Notes: generated by a model from the sequence alone, not told the origin. DNA of 64,000 nt from Amycolatopsis thermoflava N1165 (GCF_000473265.1 NZ_KI421511.1:3261560-3325559); one strand, 5' to 3'. Positions 40,975-49,494 are shown, counted from the stretch's first letter. Program-made: numbers and translations.

Positions 40975-42159
40975 ATGCTCTATCGTTTCCCGGTGGTTTC
41001 GACCGTGACCGTCTTCATTTCCTACGCGCATGACGACGAACCGCACCGCGCGGCGGTGCGCGAATTCGCTGCCTCCCTGCGCGCACAGGGCATCGACGCG
41101 GACATCGACGGCTGGGCGGACACCGACCGCCGCGACTGGCAGGCCTGGGCCACGGAGCACATCCTGAGCGCCGACTTCGTGCTCGTCGTGGCGTCCAAGG
41201 TCTACCGCGAGATGGGCGACGGCCTCGGGCCCGCCGACCGCCACCGCGGCGTCCAGGCCGAAGCGGCGCTGCTGCGGGACCTGCTGTCGGCGGACCGGGG
41301 AAAATGGACCAAGAAGATCCTGCCCGTGATCCTGCCCGGGCACCGCATCGACGAGATCCCGCTCTGCCTGCAGCCGCACAACGTGGACCGCTACGACGTC
41401 AGCTCCCCCGCAGGCATGGAGTACCTCCTCCGCACGCTGACCAGACAGCCCGAACACGTCCGTCCGCCCCTCGGCCCGCCCGTTGTCCTGCCACCGCGAT
41501 CGGGCCCCGGCGCGGTCCCCGTCGGTCGGTCACCGCAGTGGAGGCGGCTCGCCCGGCCCGCGACCGTGCTCTGGGTGCCGGATCTCTTCGCCAACCGCTA
41601 CCGCCCGCAGCGGGCCACGGTCGAACTGCACCTCGCTCCCGTCGAAGACGGCGACCGGCTCGGGATCCGGCGGCTCCAGCAGCTCGCCGACGACCTGTCC
41701 GGCCGTGGCCGGGCGCAGGGCCTGTTCACCCACGCCCAGGCTCTCGACACCGGCTTCTCGGACGAACTCGCCTGGGCGTGCTCGCGTGAGGGCGAAGCAG
41801 GTCTGGCCGTGCACCGGGACGGCCAGCGGTCCTGCTGGTTCGGCTTGCCGGCGAGGTCGATCGGCTCGGTGCTCGACGAGAACGACCTCACCGGACGGCT
41901 CGCGAAGATCCTCGGCCTGCTCCTCCGCGTCGACGTCCCGCTGCCGCGCGACCTGGCTCCGGCGCTTGGACTCGACCACGCCAGGTTCGTATACCTCGGG
42001 CGCGTGGACGACCCCCAGCCCAGCTCCATCGGGTTGCACCGGCGAGACCGGGTTCGACTGGATCCGGAGGAGGCGCTGGCCGTCGCGGACCTGCGCTCGT
42101 CGGCTCACGACATCGCCGACGAGCTGGTCGCCCGGCTCGTTCACCGGCTCCGCTCCTGA
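40975..42159 (+). CDS. SEFIR-domain protein with unknown C-terminal domain
   Basis: A 394-residue protein. Its N-terminal SEFIR domain (about 10-160) is clearly paralogous to that of the divergent gene: TVFISYAHDDEPHRAAVREFAASLR, DRRDWQAWATEHILSADFVLVVASKVY, KKILPVILPG. A low-complexity Pro/Arg linker leads to a C-terminal domain of about 200 residues (VELHLAPVEDGDRLGIRRLQQLADDLSGRGRAQGLFT, FVYLGRVDD, AHDIADELVARLVHRL) that I cannot name. The start is uncertain: ATG at 40975 or GTG at 40993. Its last 19 bp overlap the convergent sigma factor gene. Confidence 0.8.
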   Translation: MLYRFPVVSTVTVFISYAHDDEPHRAAVREFAASLRAQGIDADIDGWADTDRRDWQAWATEHILSADFVLVVASKVYREMGDGLGPADRHRGVQAEAALLRDLLSADRGKWTKKILPVILPGHRIDEIPLCLQPHNVDRYDVSSPAGMEYLLRTLTRQPEHVRPPLGPPVVLPPRSGPGAVPVGRSPQWRRLARPATVLWVPDLFANRYRPQRATVELHLAPVEDGDRLGIRRLQQLADDLSGRGRAQGLFTHAQALDTGFSDELAWACSREGEAGLAVHRDGQRSCWFGLPARSIGSVLDENDLTGRLAKILGLLLRVDVPLPRDLAPALGLDHARFVYLGRVDDPQPSSIGLHRRDRVRLDPEEALAVADLRSSAHDIADELVARLVHRLRS

Positions 42160-42824
42160 CCGGGCTCCTCCGCGATCATCCGCCGCAACCTCGTCAGCGC
42201 GCGATGCTGGCTGATCCGGACGTTGCCGGGCGTGATGCCCATCGACTGGGCCGTCTCGGCCGTGGACAGCCCGGCGACGACGCGCAGGGCCAGGACCTCC
42301 CGCTGGGCCGGCGGGAGTCGCGCCAGCAGGCCGTTCAGCCGTCGTCCGAGGTCGAGGGTGAGGACGTGCTCCTCGGGATCGCGCCAGACCGTCCCGTTTT
42401 CCGGCAGCTCCGCCACCGGCTCCGAACGGTCACGCGACACCAGGCGGTAGGCGTCGGCCACCTTGTTCGCCGCGATCGCCCGCACCAGGAACAGGAACGA
42501 GCCACCCCGGTCCTCGTAGCCGGGCAGCGCTTTCACGACCGCCAGGCACACCTCCTGCGCGACGTCGTCGGCGGAGAGGTAGGACAGGTCACGACCGCCC
42601 ATCCGCGCCCGGCAGTACCGGGCGACCACCGGTTTGACGAGTGCCATCAACGTGTGGACCGCGCGTTCGTCGCCCCGCCGGGCGGCCGCGACCACCGGGT
42701 CGAGCACGTCCTTTTCCAGCCGCCCCTCCGGCCTCGGGAGATCCGCGAGAACCGCGTACTCCTCGGTGGGGGCGGACGGCGGCGGATCGACGGCGGTCAC
42801 CGGCGGCGAAACACTGGCGGTCAC
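42141..42824 (-). CDS. RNA polymerase sigma-70-family factor, ShbA/SigD-like
   Basis: A 227-residue alternative sigma factor. Region 2 reads VARYCRARMGGRDLSYLSADDVAQEVCLAVVKALPGYEDRGGSFLFLVRAIAANKVADAYR. Region 4 reads LPPAQREVLALRVVAGLSTAETAQSMGITPGNVRISQHRALTRLRR. The composition resembles ShbA of Streptomyces and SigD of mycobacteria, which couple to growth-phase control. No anti-sigma factor gene is adjacent. Its GTG overlaps the stop of a 24-codon ORF by GTGA. It converges on the second SEFIR gene with a 19-bp overlap, so the two may interfere. Confidence 0.88.
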   Translation of the reverse strand: MTASVSPPVTAVDPPPSAPTEEYAVLADLPRPEGRLEKDVLDPVVAAARRGDERAVHTLMALVKPVVARYCRARMGGRDLSYLSADDVAQEVCLAVVKALPGYEDRGGSFLFLVRAIAANKVADAYRLVSRDRSEPVAELPENGTVWRDPEEHVLTLDLGRRLNGLLARLPPAQREVLALRVVAGLSTAETAQSMGITPGNVRISQHRALTRLRRMIAEEPGQERSR

Positions 42825-42895
42825 GGCTCGGCCCACCACGACGCCGCGGCGAGTCCGCTTCCCGGGCCACCCGCGGCACCACTGGCGATGTCCAT
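42821..42895 (-). CDS. 24-residue ORF coupled to the sigma factor
   Basis: ATG at 42893-42895 is preceded by AGGGAGA at good spacing. The 24-residue product (starts MDIASGAAGGPG, ends SWWAEP) stops in a GTGA overlap with the sigma factor start. The sigma gene itself lacks a convincing Shine-Dalgarno, so this ORF may deliver ribosomes to it. It could act as a regulatory leader or be a small Gly-rich protein; only the arrangement is seen. Confidence 0.5.
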   Translation of the reverse strand: MDIASGAAGGPGSGLAAASWWAEP

Positions 42896-43082
42896 CTCTG
42901 TCTCCCTGGTAACGAGGACGGGTGACAGGTTGATCGGGGTGCCGCGGTTCGGCGTTGCGGTGGCGCGGTTGTTGTCCTGGATTTGTCCGTTCGGCGGCTG
43001 ACCGGCCGCGCCACGACAGGTCAATTCCGGGACAGTTCCGGAAAGGTGTAGCGGACGGGCAGCGGATGCCGATCCCAGCGCC

Positions 43083-45719
43083 GTGGTTCTCCCGGATCAG
43101 TCCGTGCGGCGCCCGAGGCTCCCGCCCCGCTGCGACGTCTTCCTGACCTTCCCCCACGCCGACCTCGGCGCCGTCGCCGGGGCGGCCGGGCTCGAGCAGG
43201 AGTTGCGCGAGCGCGGGTTGACCGTGCGGTTCGACGACGATCCGGACGGCCCGGACGTGGTCACCGCCGCGACCGCGGAGGTGCTGGCGGGCGCTCACCT
43301 GTTGCTCGCCGTGCATTCGCGGTCCCGGCCGTTGAGCGGGCCCCGCCAGTGGGCGCTGATCACGACCTTCCTGGCCGCGTCCGGTGGCGGCTCGCGCCGG
43401 GTGCTGGCCCTGTCGGCGGACGGGGACGTCGCGCACCTGGTTCCGGCGGAACTCGCCCAGTGCGTCGTCCCCATGCCCGGGAGCGCGGCCGAACTGGCCA
43501 GGGTGGTGCGCGAACGATGGCCCGGGGAAAGCCCTGCGACCGATCAGTTCGCAGGCCGCCACGAGGTGTTCTGGAGCATCCACAAAGCCCTCTGCGGCGC
43601 CCGGTTCGCCGTCGGCGCGGCGCCGGCCACACCGGCCGCGGTGATCTGCGGAGCGCCCGGTTCAGGCAAGACCGCCACGGCCGAGCGGTACGCGACGCTC
43701 TTCCGGGACGCCTACCCCGGCGGAACCGTCCGCACCGGACCGTTCGGTCACCTCGATCCGGGGGACTTCCTGTCGCTGTTCCACCTCACCCTGTCGGCCA
43801 CACTGTCCCGGCGGTTCGCGGTGGACACGACCGGGCTCACGCTCCCCCAGCTGCGACGGCTCGCCGCCGAACGGATCGACGAGCCCACCCTCGTGCTCGT
43901 CGACGACGTCCCCGCCGGCTTGCCACCCGCTGTCCTGGACCAGATCGTGCTGCCCACCGCGCGGGTGGCGACCCTGGTGACGGCACGCGTGGCGCAGCGG
44001 GCCTGGGCCGCCCCGGCGATCGGCCTCGCCGGCCTGGCGCCGTCGGACGGGCTCCGCCTGTTCGACGGCATCCGCCCGCTGCGCGGGGACGAGCGTGATG
44101 CCGTCCGCGGGCTGGTCGACCGCTGCGACGGGCACCCCTTCGCGATCCGCGCCAACGCCCACCTCCTCCGCGGCCGGCCGGGCACGCTGGACGCGGAGGT
44201 GCTGGCGGCCCGCCCGAGCACCGCTCCGCAGGCGATCCTCGACCTGATCGGCGAGCTTCCGGCGGTCGCACGGAGGCTCGTGCTGCTGGGGACCGTGCTC
44301 GCGCCGGTCCCGATCCCCACCGGCTTCGCCGCCGAGGCGCTCGGGCTGTCCACTGACGCCGTCACCGTTGCCGTCGGGGAACTCGTGGCACGCGGCCTCG
44401 CCCGGCCCGACCCCGGCTGCCTCCGGCTGCACACGCTGGTTCTCGAAGTCGCCCGCAGCGCGTTCCCGCACGCCGAGCCGGATGCCCTGGTCACCGGCGC
44501 CGCACTTCGCCTGCTGGCGGACGACCCCCGGCATCGGGTGCTGCTGCTCCAGCACGCCAGGGCACTCGCGGAGCGGACGACCGGGCCCAGGGCGGCCCTG
44601 CTGCGTCCCGTCGCGGCCGCCTACTCCGCCCTCGGCGATCACGCGGCGGCGGGCGAAGTGCGCGCCGCGATCCTGGCAGGCAACGCCACCGCCGCCGACT
44701 ACGCCGACGCCGCCCGCGTGGAGATCGACTGCGGCCTGTACGCCCAGGCGGTCCGGCACGCTCGGCACGCGATGGCGGCCGCCGCCGACGAGACGGTCCG
44801 GTACGAAGCCGGCCTGACCGCCGCCGAGGCCCTGGACTGCCAGGGTGACTACGCCGCGGCGGACGAGGTGTTCTGGCGGCACGACGCGATCCGGTGGCCG
44901 CGCGGGCCGGAACAGCGGCTCCGCGCGATCACCGCGCTCGCCAGGGCCCGGCGTTTCCGGGGCCGCCCGGACCGCGCCCTGCCGTTGTTCGACGGGGCGC
45001 ACGGACTCCGCGCGGACGCCGACCGCACGGCGGCGATGGAACTCGAGCACGCGCGGAACCTGCTCCTGATGGGCAGATCCCGTCCCGCCCGTGACCTGGC
45101 GGCCGACGTGGCCGGCGCGTACCGGCGACGGGGCCGCCACCACCACAGCGGCCACGCCGAAGCGCTGCTGCTGTGGGCGGACGCGGCGCTGGCACTGGAC
45201 ATGGAGCACCTGCGCACACCGGACGAGCCGGCCGTCCTGCGGGACCTCACGGCGAAGTACCGCGAGCAGGAGGGCGCCGGAAGCCCGCTCACCCTGGCCG
45301 CGTCAGTGCCGCTGGCTCGCGCGATGATCGCCGCCGGCCGCGCCGAGGAGGCGCTCGAAATCCTGTCCGTCACCGAAACGGTCCTCCTCGGCGAGTTCGG
45401 TGACAACAACCCGCTGCGGTACCGGGTTCGCCACGCGATCGCGTCGAGCCACGGGCGGCTGGGCGACTTCGGCCGTCAGGCCCGGGTTCTGGACGACATC
45501 GTGGCCGGACAGGGACGGCTTCTCGGCCTGCGACACCCCGAGACCCTGGCGACCCGCCTCGACCTCGGCATGGCACTGGCCTTGGCGGACCCCGCGTCGC
45601 GGAACCACGCCACCAGGATCGTGGACGAGGCGGCCGCCGACGTGCGCCGCACCTTCCGAGCGCCTCGCGCACTGTCCGCAAAGGCCACTGCGGCGCGGGC
45701 CGCGGTACGGACGCGGTGA
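43083..45719 (+). CDS. STAND NTPase with N-terminal TIR-like domain and C-terminal TPR-like repeats
   Basis: An 878-residue signal-transduction NTPase. Residues about 15-145 resemble a TIR domain (CDVFLTFPHADLGAVAGAAGLEQELRERGLTVRFDDD, LAGAHLLLAVHSRSRPLSGPRQW). The NB-ARC-like core has Walker A GAPGSGKTAT at 190-199, Walker B TLVLVDDVPA, an arginine sensor VTARVAQRAW, and the HPFAIRANA helix. A winged-helix follows. From about 500 to 870 lie helical TPR-like repeats (LGDHAAAGEVRAAIL, DETVRYEAGLTAAEALDCQGDYAAADEVF). It is the architecture of intracellular immune or apoptosis-type receptors. The start is taken as GTG 43083; GTG 43104 is possible. Confidence 0.82.
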   Translation: MVLPDQSVRRPRLPPRCDVFLTFPHADLGAVAGAAGLEQELRERGLTVRFDDDPDGPDVVTAATAEVLAGAHLLLAVHSRSRPLSGPRQWALITTFLAASGGGSRRVLALSADGDVAHLVPAELAQCVVPMPGSAAELARVVRERWPGESPATDQFAGRHEVFWSIHKALCGARFAVGAAPATPAAVICGAPGSGKTATAERYATLFRDAYPGGTVRTGPFGHLDPGDFLSLFHLTLSATLSRRFAVDTTGLTLPQLRRLAAERIDEPTLVLVDDVPAGLPPAVLDQIVLPTARVATLVTARVAQRAWAAPAIGLAGLAPSDGLRLFDGIRPLRGDERDAVRGLVDRCDGHPFAIRANAHLLRGRPGTLDAEVLAARPSTAPQAILDLIGELPAVARRLVLLGTVLAPVPIPTGFAAEALGLSTDAVTVAVGELVARGLARPDPGCLRLHTLVLEVARSAFPHAEPDALVTGAALRLLADDPRHRVLLLQHARALAERTTGPRAALLRPVAAAYSALGDHAAAGEVRAAILAGNATAADYADAARVEIDCGLYAQAVRHARHAMAAAADETVRYEAGLTAAEALDCQGDYAAADEVFWRHDAIRWPRGPEQRLRAITALARARRFRGRPDRALPLFDGAHGLRADADRTAAMELEHARNLLLMGRSRPARDLAADVAGAYRRRGRHHHSGHAEALLLWADAALALDMEHLRTPDEPAVLRDLTAKYREQEGAGSPLTLAASVPLARAMIAAGRAEEALEILSVTETVLLGEFGDNNPLRYRVRHAIASSHGRLGDFGRQARVLDDIVAGQGRLLGLRHPETLATRLDLGMALALADPASRNHATRIVDEAAADVRRTFRAPRALSAKATAARAAVRTR

Positions 45720-45725
45720 ACCCGG

Positions 45726-46688
45726 TCAGCCCGCGGCGACGGGGCGCCAGCGCACGCCGTAGGCGAAACCGGGCACCAGGTGGCGGAACTGCTCGTGGAC
45801 CTCGCCGGCCTCGTCGGGCTCGATCGGCGTGCCGCGAGCGGAGTGGTCACGGGCGTCGTCCTGGAACGCCTTGTCCAGTCGCACGACCTCGGCAGGCAGC
45901 GGCCGGGCGAAGCGGATGTGCAGGTCGAACAGGTCGCAGGGGTGCCGCGGCACGCACACGTAGTGGGGCTGGCGCAGGCCCGCGCGGAACCGCAGCGCGA
46001 TGTCGTGCCGGTCGCCGCGGCGGAGGCGGCCGGGCGGCCGGAGCGCGAGACCGATCCGGTCGCTCGACTCCATGCGCCGCCCGGTCAGCACGCCCCCGTA
46101 GAACACGTCGACCTGCAGGTCCGTCTCCCGCAGTGGCGTGGTGTCCGGCCCCGCCGAGGTCAGGGTCAGCGCCAGGTCCAGCTCGTCGATCTCGTCCGCG
46201 TCGACGACCACCCGCCGGAACTCGAACGCCTCCGGCACCGGCTGGTCGAGCGCGAGCGCCACGCGGAGCTCCTCGGTGTGCCAGCTCCGGCTGGGTGCCG
46301 GCGCCTCCGCGGGCTCGGCGCCGGCCACCGCGAGTTCGGCGAGCCGGTCGATGCCCTCGTCGATGCGCCGCCGGACCGTGCGGGCGTCCCGGTCCAGCGT
46401 CTGCGCGGCCCAGTGCACGCGTTCCTGGTAGAAGGGGTGCCGCGCCTGCTCGTGCAGCGCGAACGCGGCCAGCAGCGACGTCCGCAGGTCGTCCGGCAGC
46501 GCCCCGATGAGCGTCCCCAACCGGTCTGACACCTTCTGCCGGACCACCGCGGCATTGTCCGCGGCGGAAATGCCGCACACCGCGTGCAATGCCGGTCCGA
46601 CGCGGTCCGCCAGCCGGTTCGCGGAAACCCCTCGCCCCTTTCGCAGAATCTTCAGCTCCGCAGCCACGTCCGTCGTGCTGACGCTCAC
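45726..46688 (-). CDS. HTH protein with conserved helical N-domain and beta-rich C-domain
   Basis: A 320-residue protein of a kind common in actinomycetes but unnamed. The N-terminus reads like an HTH (LKILRKGRGVSANRLADRVGPALHAVCGIS), followed by a helical region (RLGTLIGALPDDLRTSLLAAFALHEQARHPFYQERVHWAAQTLDRDARTVRRRIDEGIDRLAELA) and a beta-rich C-terminal half (RRVVVDADEIDELDLALTLTSAG, LQVDVFYGGVLTGRR, HYVCVPRHPCDLFDLHIRFARP). It could sense a ligand or protein and bind DNA. The GTG has GGAGG five bases upstream. It converges on the STAND gene with a 6-bp gap. Confidence 0.7.
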   Translation of the reverse strand: MSVSTTDVAAELKILRKGRGVSANRLADRVGPALHAVCGISAADNAAVVRQKVSDRLGTLIGALPDDLRTSLLAAFALHEQARHPFYQERVHWAAQTLDRDARTVRRRIDEGIDRLAELAVAGAEPAEAPAPSRSWHTEELRVALALDQPVPEAFEFRRVVVDADEIDELDLALTLTSAGPDTTPLRETDLQVDVFYGGVLTGRRMESSDRIGLALRPPGRLRRGDRHDIALRFRAGLRQPHYVCVPRHPCDLFDLHIRFARPLPAEVVRLDKAFQDDARDHSARGTPIEPDEAGEVHEQFRHLVPGFAYGVRWRPVAAG

Positions 46689-46785
46689 CCGTCCTCCCGC
46701 AGTTTCCGGCGCGATTCCACATCCTGGCCAGCCCTGCGCGCGTTGTCCAGCAGCGGCGCGCGGGGCCGCGCGATCGTCACCGCCC

Positions 46786-46821
46786 GTTTTCCGTTTCCCA
46801 CTGACGCCGGAAACAGGAAAC
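46786..46821. repeat. Inverted TTTCC/GGAAA repeat in the regulator-island promoter region
   Basis: GTTTTCCGTTTCC at 46786-46798 faces GGAAACAGGAAAC at 46809-46821. They pair with one bulge over a 10-nt loop. It lies 130 bp upstream of the 60-residue ORF and about 100 bp upstream of the divergent HTH gene. It may be an operator or attenuator. Confidence 0.55.
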
Positions 46822-46950
46822 TCCTTGTCGGGCACACCCCGGGAATCGCATTCTTGGTGAGCCGCTGGAAATCCGCGGCAAAACCCTTCGAACCACGGAA
46901 TTCCGTGTTCTCGAGTGCCGCCCCGGCACGTCCTGGAAAAGGAGACGAAA

Positions 46951-47133
46951 ATGAAAGTCGTCTGCTCGTTTTCGCTGCTCCTGCGAATCGCCTTCTGGTT
47001 GACGGTGCTGGCCGTCGTGCTGGGCGTGTCGCTGGGACACCGGCCCGCGGCGGCGCCCCTGAGCCACCCGGTTTCCGTGGTCGGCGAGTCCGGGGAGGAG
47101 GTGCCGCAATGCAGACCCACGCCGTCGAACTGA
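46951..47133 (+). CDS. 60-residue single-pass membrane protein
   Basis: This small protein has a strong AAGGAG six bases before its ATG. Residues about 5-28 form one hydrophobic helix (SLLLRIAFWLTVLAVVLGVSLG). The tail (HRPAAAPLSHPVSVVGESGEEVPQC) is polar and would lie outside if the N-terminus stays in. It could be a membrane peptide or an exported pre-peptide. Its 3' end overlaps the next, even smaller ORF by 25 bp. An NB-ARC-TPR regulator follows on the same strand. Confidence 0.6.
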   Translation: MKVVCSFSLLLRIAFWLTVLAVVLGVSLGHRPAAAPLSHPVSVVGESGEEVPQCRPTPSN

Positions 47134-47165
47134 TCGTGACCCTGCTGACCATCGTCTTCGGCTGA
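47109..47165 (+). CDS. 18-residue hydrophobic peptide ORF
   Basis: The ORF encodes MQTHAVELIVTLLTIVFG. It is preceded by GGAGGAGG at seven bases, among the strongest ribosome sites in the window, although it starts inside the previous ORF. Hydrophobicity and the C-terminal Gly recall the small hydrophobic pheromone precursors (SHP) read by Rgg-type XRE-TPR regulators in streptococci. The next gene is an XRE-NB-ARC-TPR regulator. Expression and function are not demonstrated. Confidence 0.5.
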   Translation: MQTHAVELIVTLLTIVFG

Positions 47166-47204
47166 GGCCGCGATGTGGTGTGAAGACCGGCTGTGCGCGC
47201 AGCT

Positions 47205-47232
47205 GCCGGCCGGGTCCGCGGACCCGGCCGGC
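47205..47232. terminator. Perfect 28-bp palindrome between peptide ORFs and regulator
   Basis: Every base of 47205-47232 pairs, all but four being G or C. It lies 40 bp after the 18-residue ORF and 70 bp before the regulator start. As RNA it would be a strong hairpin without T-tract. It could end the peptide transcript or be an operator. A CATACT -10-like element at 47271 may start the regulator transcript. Confidence 0.55.
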
Positions 47233-47301
47233 CACCCGGGCGGACGCTGTGCGCGGCGCCTCCGCCGGGCCATACTGATCGTCCGACAGGGGTGGAGCCT
47301 G

Positions 47302-49494
47302 ATGACCGAGCGAGCGACATTCGGCGCCGAATTGCGCAGGCTCCGCCGCGCGGCGGGAATCTCGCTGACCGAACTCGCGGACCGCGTGCACTACAGCAAG
47401 GGCTACCTCAGCAAGGTCGAAACCGGCCGGACCGCCCCGAATCCCTCGCTCGCCGCACTGTGCGAGGCCGAACTCGGCGCGCCGGGAGCGCTGACCCCGC
47501 TGCTGCCCGGTGCGGCCCCTCGGCGCCGCACCCGGCCCGACCCCCGCCCCTCGGGCCTGCCGCCTGCGGTGAGCACCTTCGTCGGCCGAGACGAAGAGCT
47601 TTCCAGGGTGCGCCAGGCGCTGGAGGCCGACGGCGGCGTCTGCGTGATCTCGGGTCTGGCCGGTGTCGGCAAGACGGAACTCGCGGTCCGGTGCGCGCAC
47701 CGGTTCGAGGCGTCGTTCGCCGACGGCTGCCTGTTCGTCGACCTCCGCGGGCCCGGCGGCAGGGCGGCGGAGCCCCCGGAGGTGCACGACCGCCTGCTCC
47801 GGGCCCTCGGTGTGCCGCCCGAAACGATCCCGGCCGACCCCGACGACCGCGCGACCCTGTACCGCGCCCGGCTGCGGGGCCGCAGTGTCCTCCTCGTCCT
47901 GGACAACGCGGTGAGTTCCGCGCAGGTCCGGCCCCTGCTGCCGGCCGAGCCGAAATGCCGGGTGCTGATCACCAGCCGGTCCCGGCTCGCCCCGCTGGAC
48001 GAGGCGGTGCAGGTTCCGCTGGACGTGTTGTCACCCGCCGCCGCGGCAGAGCTCTTCAACTCGGTCGCGCGCACCGAGCCCGGCGACACGGTGACGCGGA
48101 TCGTGAGCCGCTGCGGACACCTGCCGCTGGCCGTGCGCATCGCCGCCGCGCGGCTGCGCACGCGTCCGGCGTGGGACGTGCGGGAACTGGACCGCAGGCT
48201 CGCCGATACGAACGCCCGCCTGCGCGAGCTCGACGACGGTGAACGCAGTGTGCGTGCCGTGTTCGAACTGTCGGCACAGCAGCTTGCCGCCGACGAAGCC
48301 CGGCTGCTCGGCCTGCTGGCCCTGCACCCCGGACTCGAATTCGACCTCGGATCGGCGAGCGCGCTCGGCGGCCACGAGGACCACGAGACCGACCGGCTGC
48401 TCGATCGCCTCTACGACGCGCACCTCCTCAGCCAGCCGTCCGCGGGCCGCTACGCGTTCCACGACCTGGTGAAGTCGTTCGCCCGCGAGCACATCCTCGC
48501 CACGCTCGACCGGCCGGACGTGGCGCGGGCACAGCGGCGCCTGCTCGACTTCGCCGTGCGGACCACGCAACTCGCGGATCGCCTCATCGCGCCGCTGCGG
48601 TTCCGGCCCACCGTCGAGATGCCCGGTGACGCACCCGCGCCCGCGGATCTGGCGACCGAACAGGAGGCGCTGGACTGGTTGCGGCTCGAATGGCGCGCCC
48701 TCGCCACGCTGTGCCGCACCGCCGGGGAGGACGGTCACCACGCGCGGTGCTGGCAGCTCGCGTACTTCCTGCGGAACTACTTCTTCCGGATCAAGGCCTG
48801 GGACACCTGGTGCGACACGCACCGCGCCGCCCGCGCCGCCGCGGAGGCGGCCGGTGACCGGTGGGCCCTGGCCGCCACCACCGCGAACCTCGGGGTCGGC
48901 CTGATCGACCGCGGTGACATCCGGGACGCGTCGGAGTGCTACCGGGAGGCGCTGGCGCTCTACCGTGAGATCGGCGACGAACACGGGGAGAGCACCGTGC
49001 TCGCCCACCAGGCGTGGGCCAGGCACTACCTGGGCGATCACCGGGGAGCGCTGGCGGACCTGCGCGAGGCCCTGGAGTTCTACGAACGGGTGGGCAACGC
49101 ACGCAACGCCGCGATCACCCGCCGCGGCATGGCGCTGGTCCTGACCGCGCTGGGGCGGGCCGCCGAAGCGGCCGAGCTCGCCGCCGCCACGCTCGACGTG
49201 TTCGACCGGCTCGACCTCGGCTTCGACGCCGCGATGACCCTCAACTGCCTGGGGTGGGCGTACTTCCACCTCGCCGACCACGCGCGCGCCGGCGCCGCCT
49301 ACCGGGACGCGCTCGCGCGGGCGGAGGCCTGCGGAAGTCCCCACGAGGTTGCCCGCGCCTACACCGGTCTCGGCAACATCGCCAGCGCACGCGGTGACCA
49401 CGAGCAGGCAGTCGAATGGTGGGAACTGGCGGACGAAGCACACCCGGCCCTCGACCCGCTCATCATCGGCGAGGCGCGGGTGCGTGGGGCGTGA
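47302..49494 (+). CDS. XRE-HTH, NB-ARC ATPase and TPR regulator
   Basis: A 730-residue STAND-type transcription regulator. Residues 1-60 are an XRE helix-turn-helix (ELRRLRRAAGISLTELADRVHYSKGYLSKVETGRTAPNPSL). The NB-ARC core has Walker A GLAGVGKT at 118-125, Walker B VLLVLDNAVSS, the sensor RVLITSRSRL and GHLPLAVRIAA. A winged-helix region follows, then TPR repeats from about 480 (AATTANLGVGLIDRGDIRDASECYREALALYREIG, FHLADHARAGAAYRDALARAEA, YTGLGNIASARGDHEQAVEWWELA). Such proteins bind a ligand or peptide, form oligomers and control nearby genes. Start ATG 47302 has GGTGGAG upstream. Confidence 0.9.
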   Translation: MTERATFGAELRRLRRAAGISLTELADRVHYSKGYLSKVETGRTAPNPSLAALCEAELGAPGALTPLLPGAAPRRRTRPDPRPSGLPPAVSTFVGRDEELSRVRQALEADGGVCVISGLAGVGKTELAVRCAHRFEASFADGCLFVDLRGPGGRAAEPPEVHDRLLRALGVPPETIPADPDDRATLYRARLRGRSVLLVLDNAVSSAQVRPLLPAEPKCRVLITSRSRLAPLDEAVQVPLDVLSPAAAAELFNSVARTEPGDTVTRIVSRCGHLPLAVRIAAARLRTRPAWDVRELDRRLADTNARLRELDDGERSVRAVFELSAQQLAADEARLLGLLALHPGLEFDLGSASALGGHEDHETDRLLDRLYDAHLLSQPSAGRYAFHDLVKSFAREHILATLDRPDVARAQRRLLDFAVRTTQLADRLIAPLRFRPTVEMPGDAPAPADLATEQEALDWLRLEWRALATLCRTAGEDGHHARCWQLAYFLRNYFFRIKAWDTWCDTHRAARAAAEAAGDRWALAATTANLGVGLIDRGDIRDASECYREALALYREIGDEHGESTVLAHQAWARHYLGDHRGALADLREALEFYERVGNARNAAITRRGMALVLTALGRAAEAAELAAATLDVFDRLDLGFDAAMTLNCLGWAYFHLADHARAGAAYRDALARAEACGSPHEVARAYTGLGNIASARGDHEQAVEWWELADEAHPALDPLIIGEARVRGA

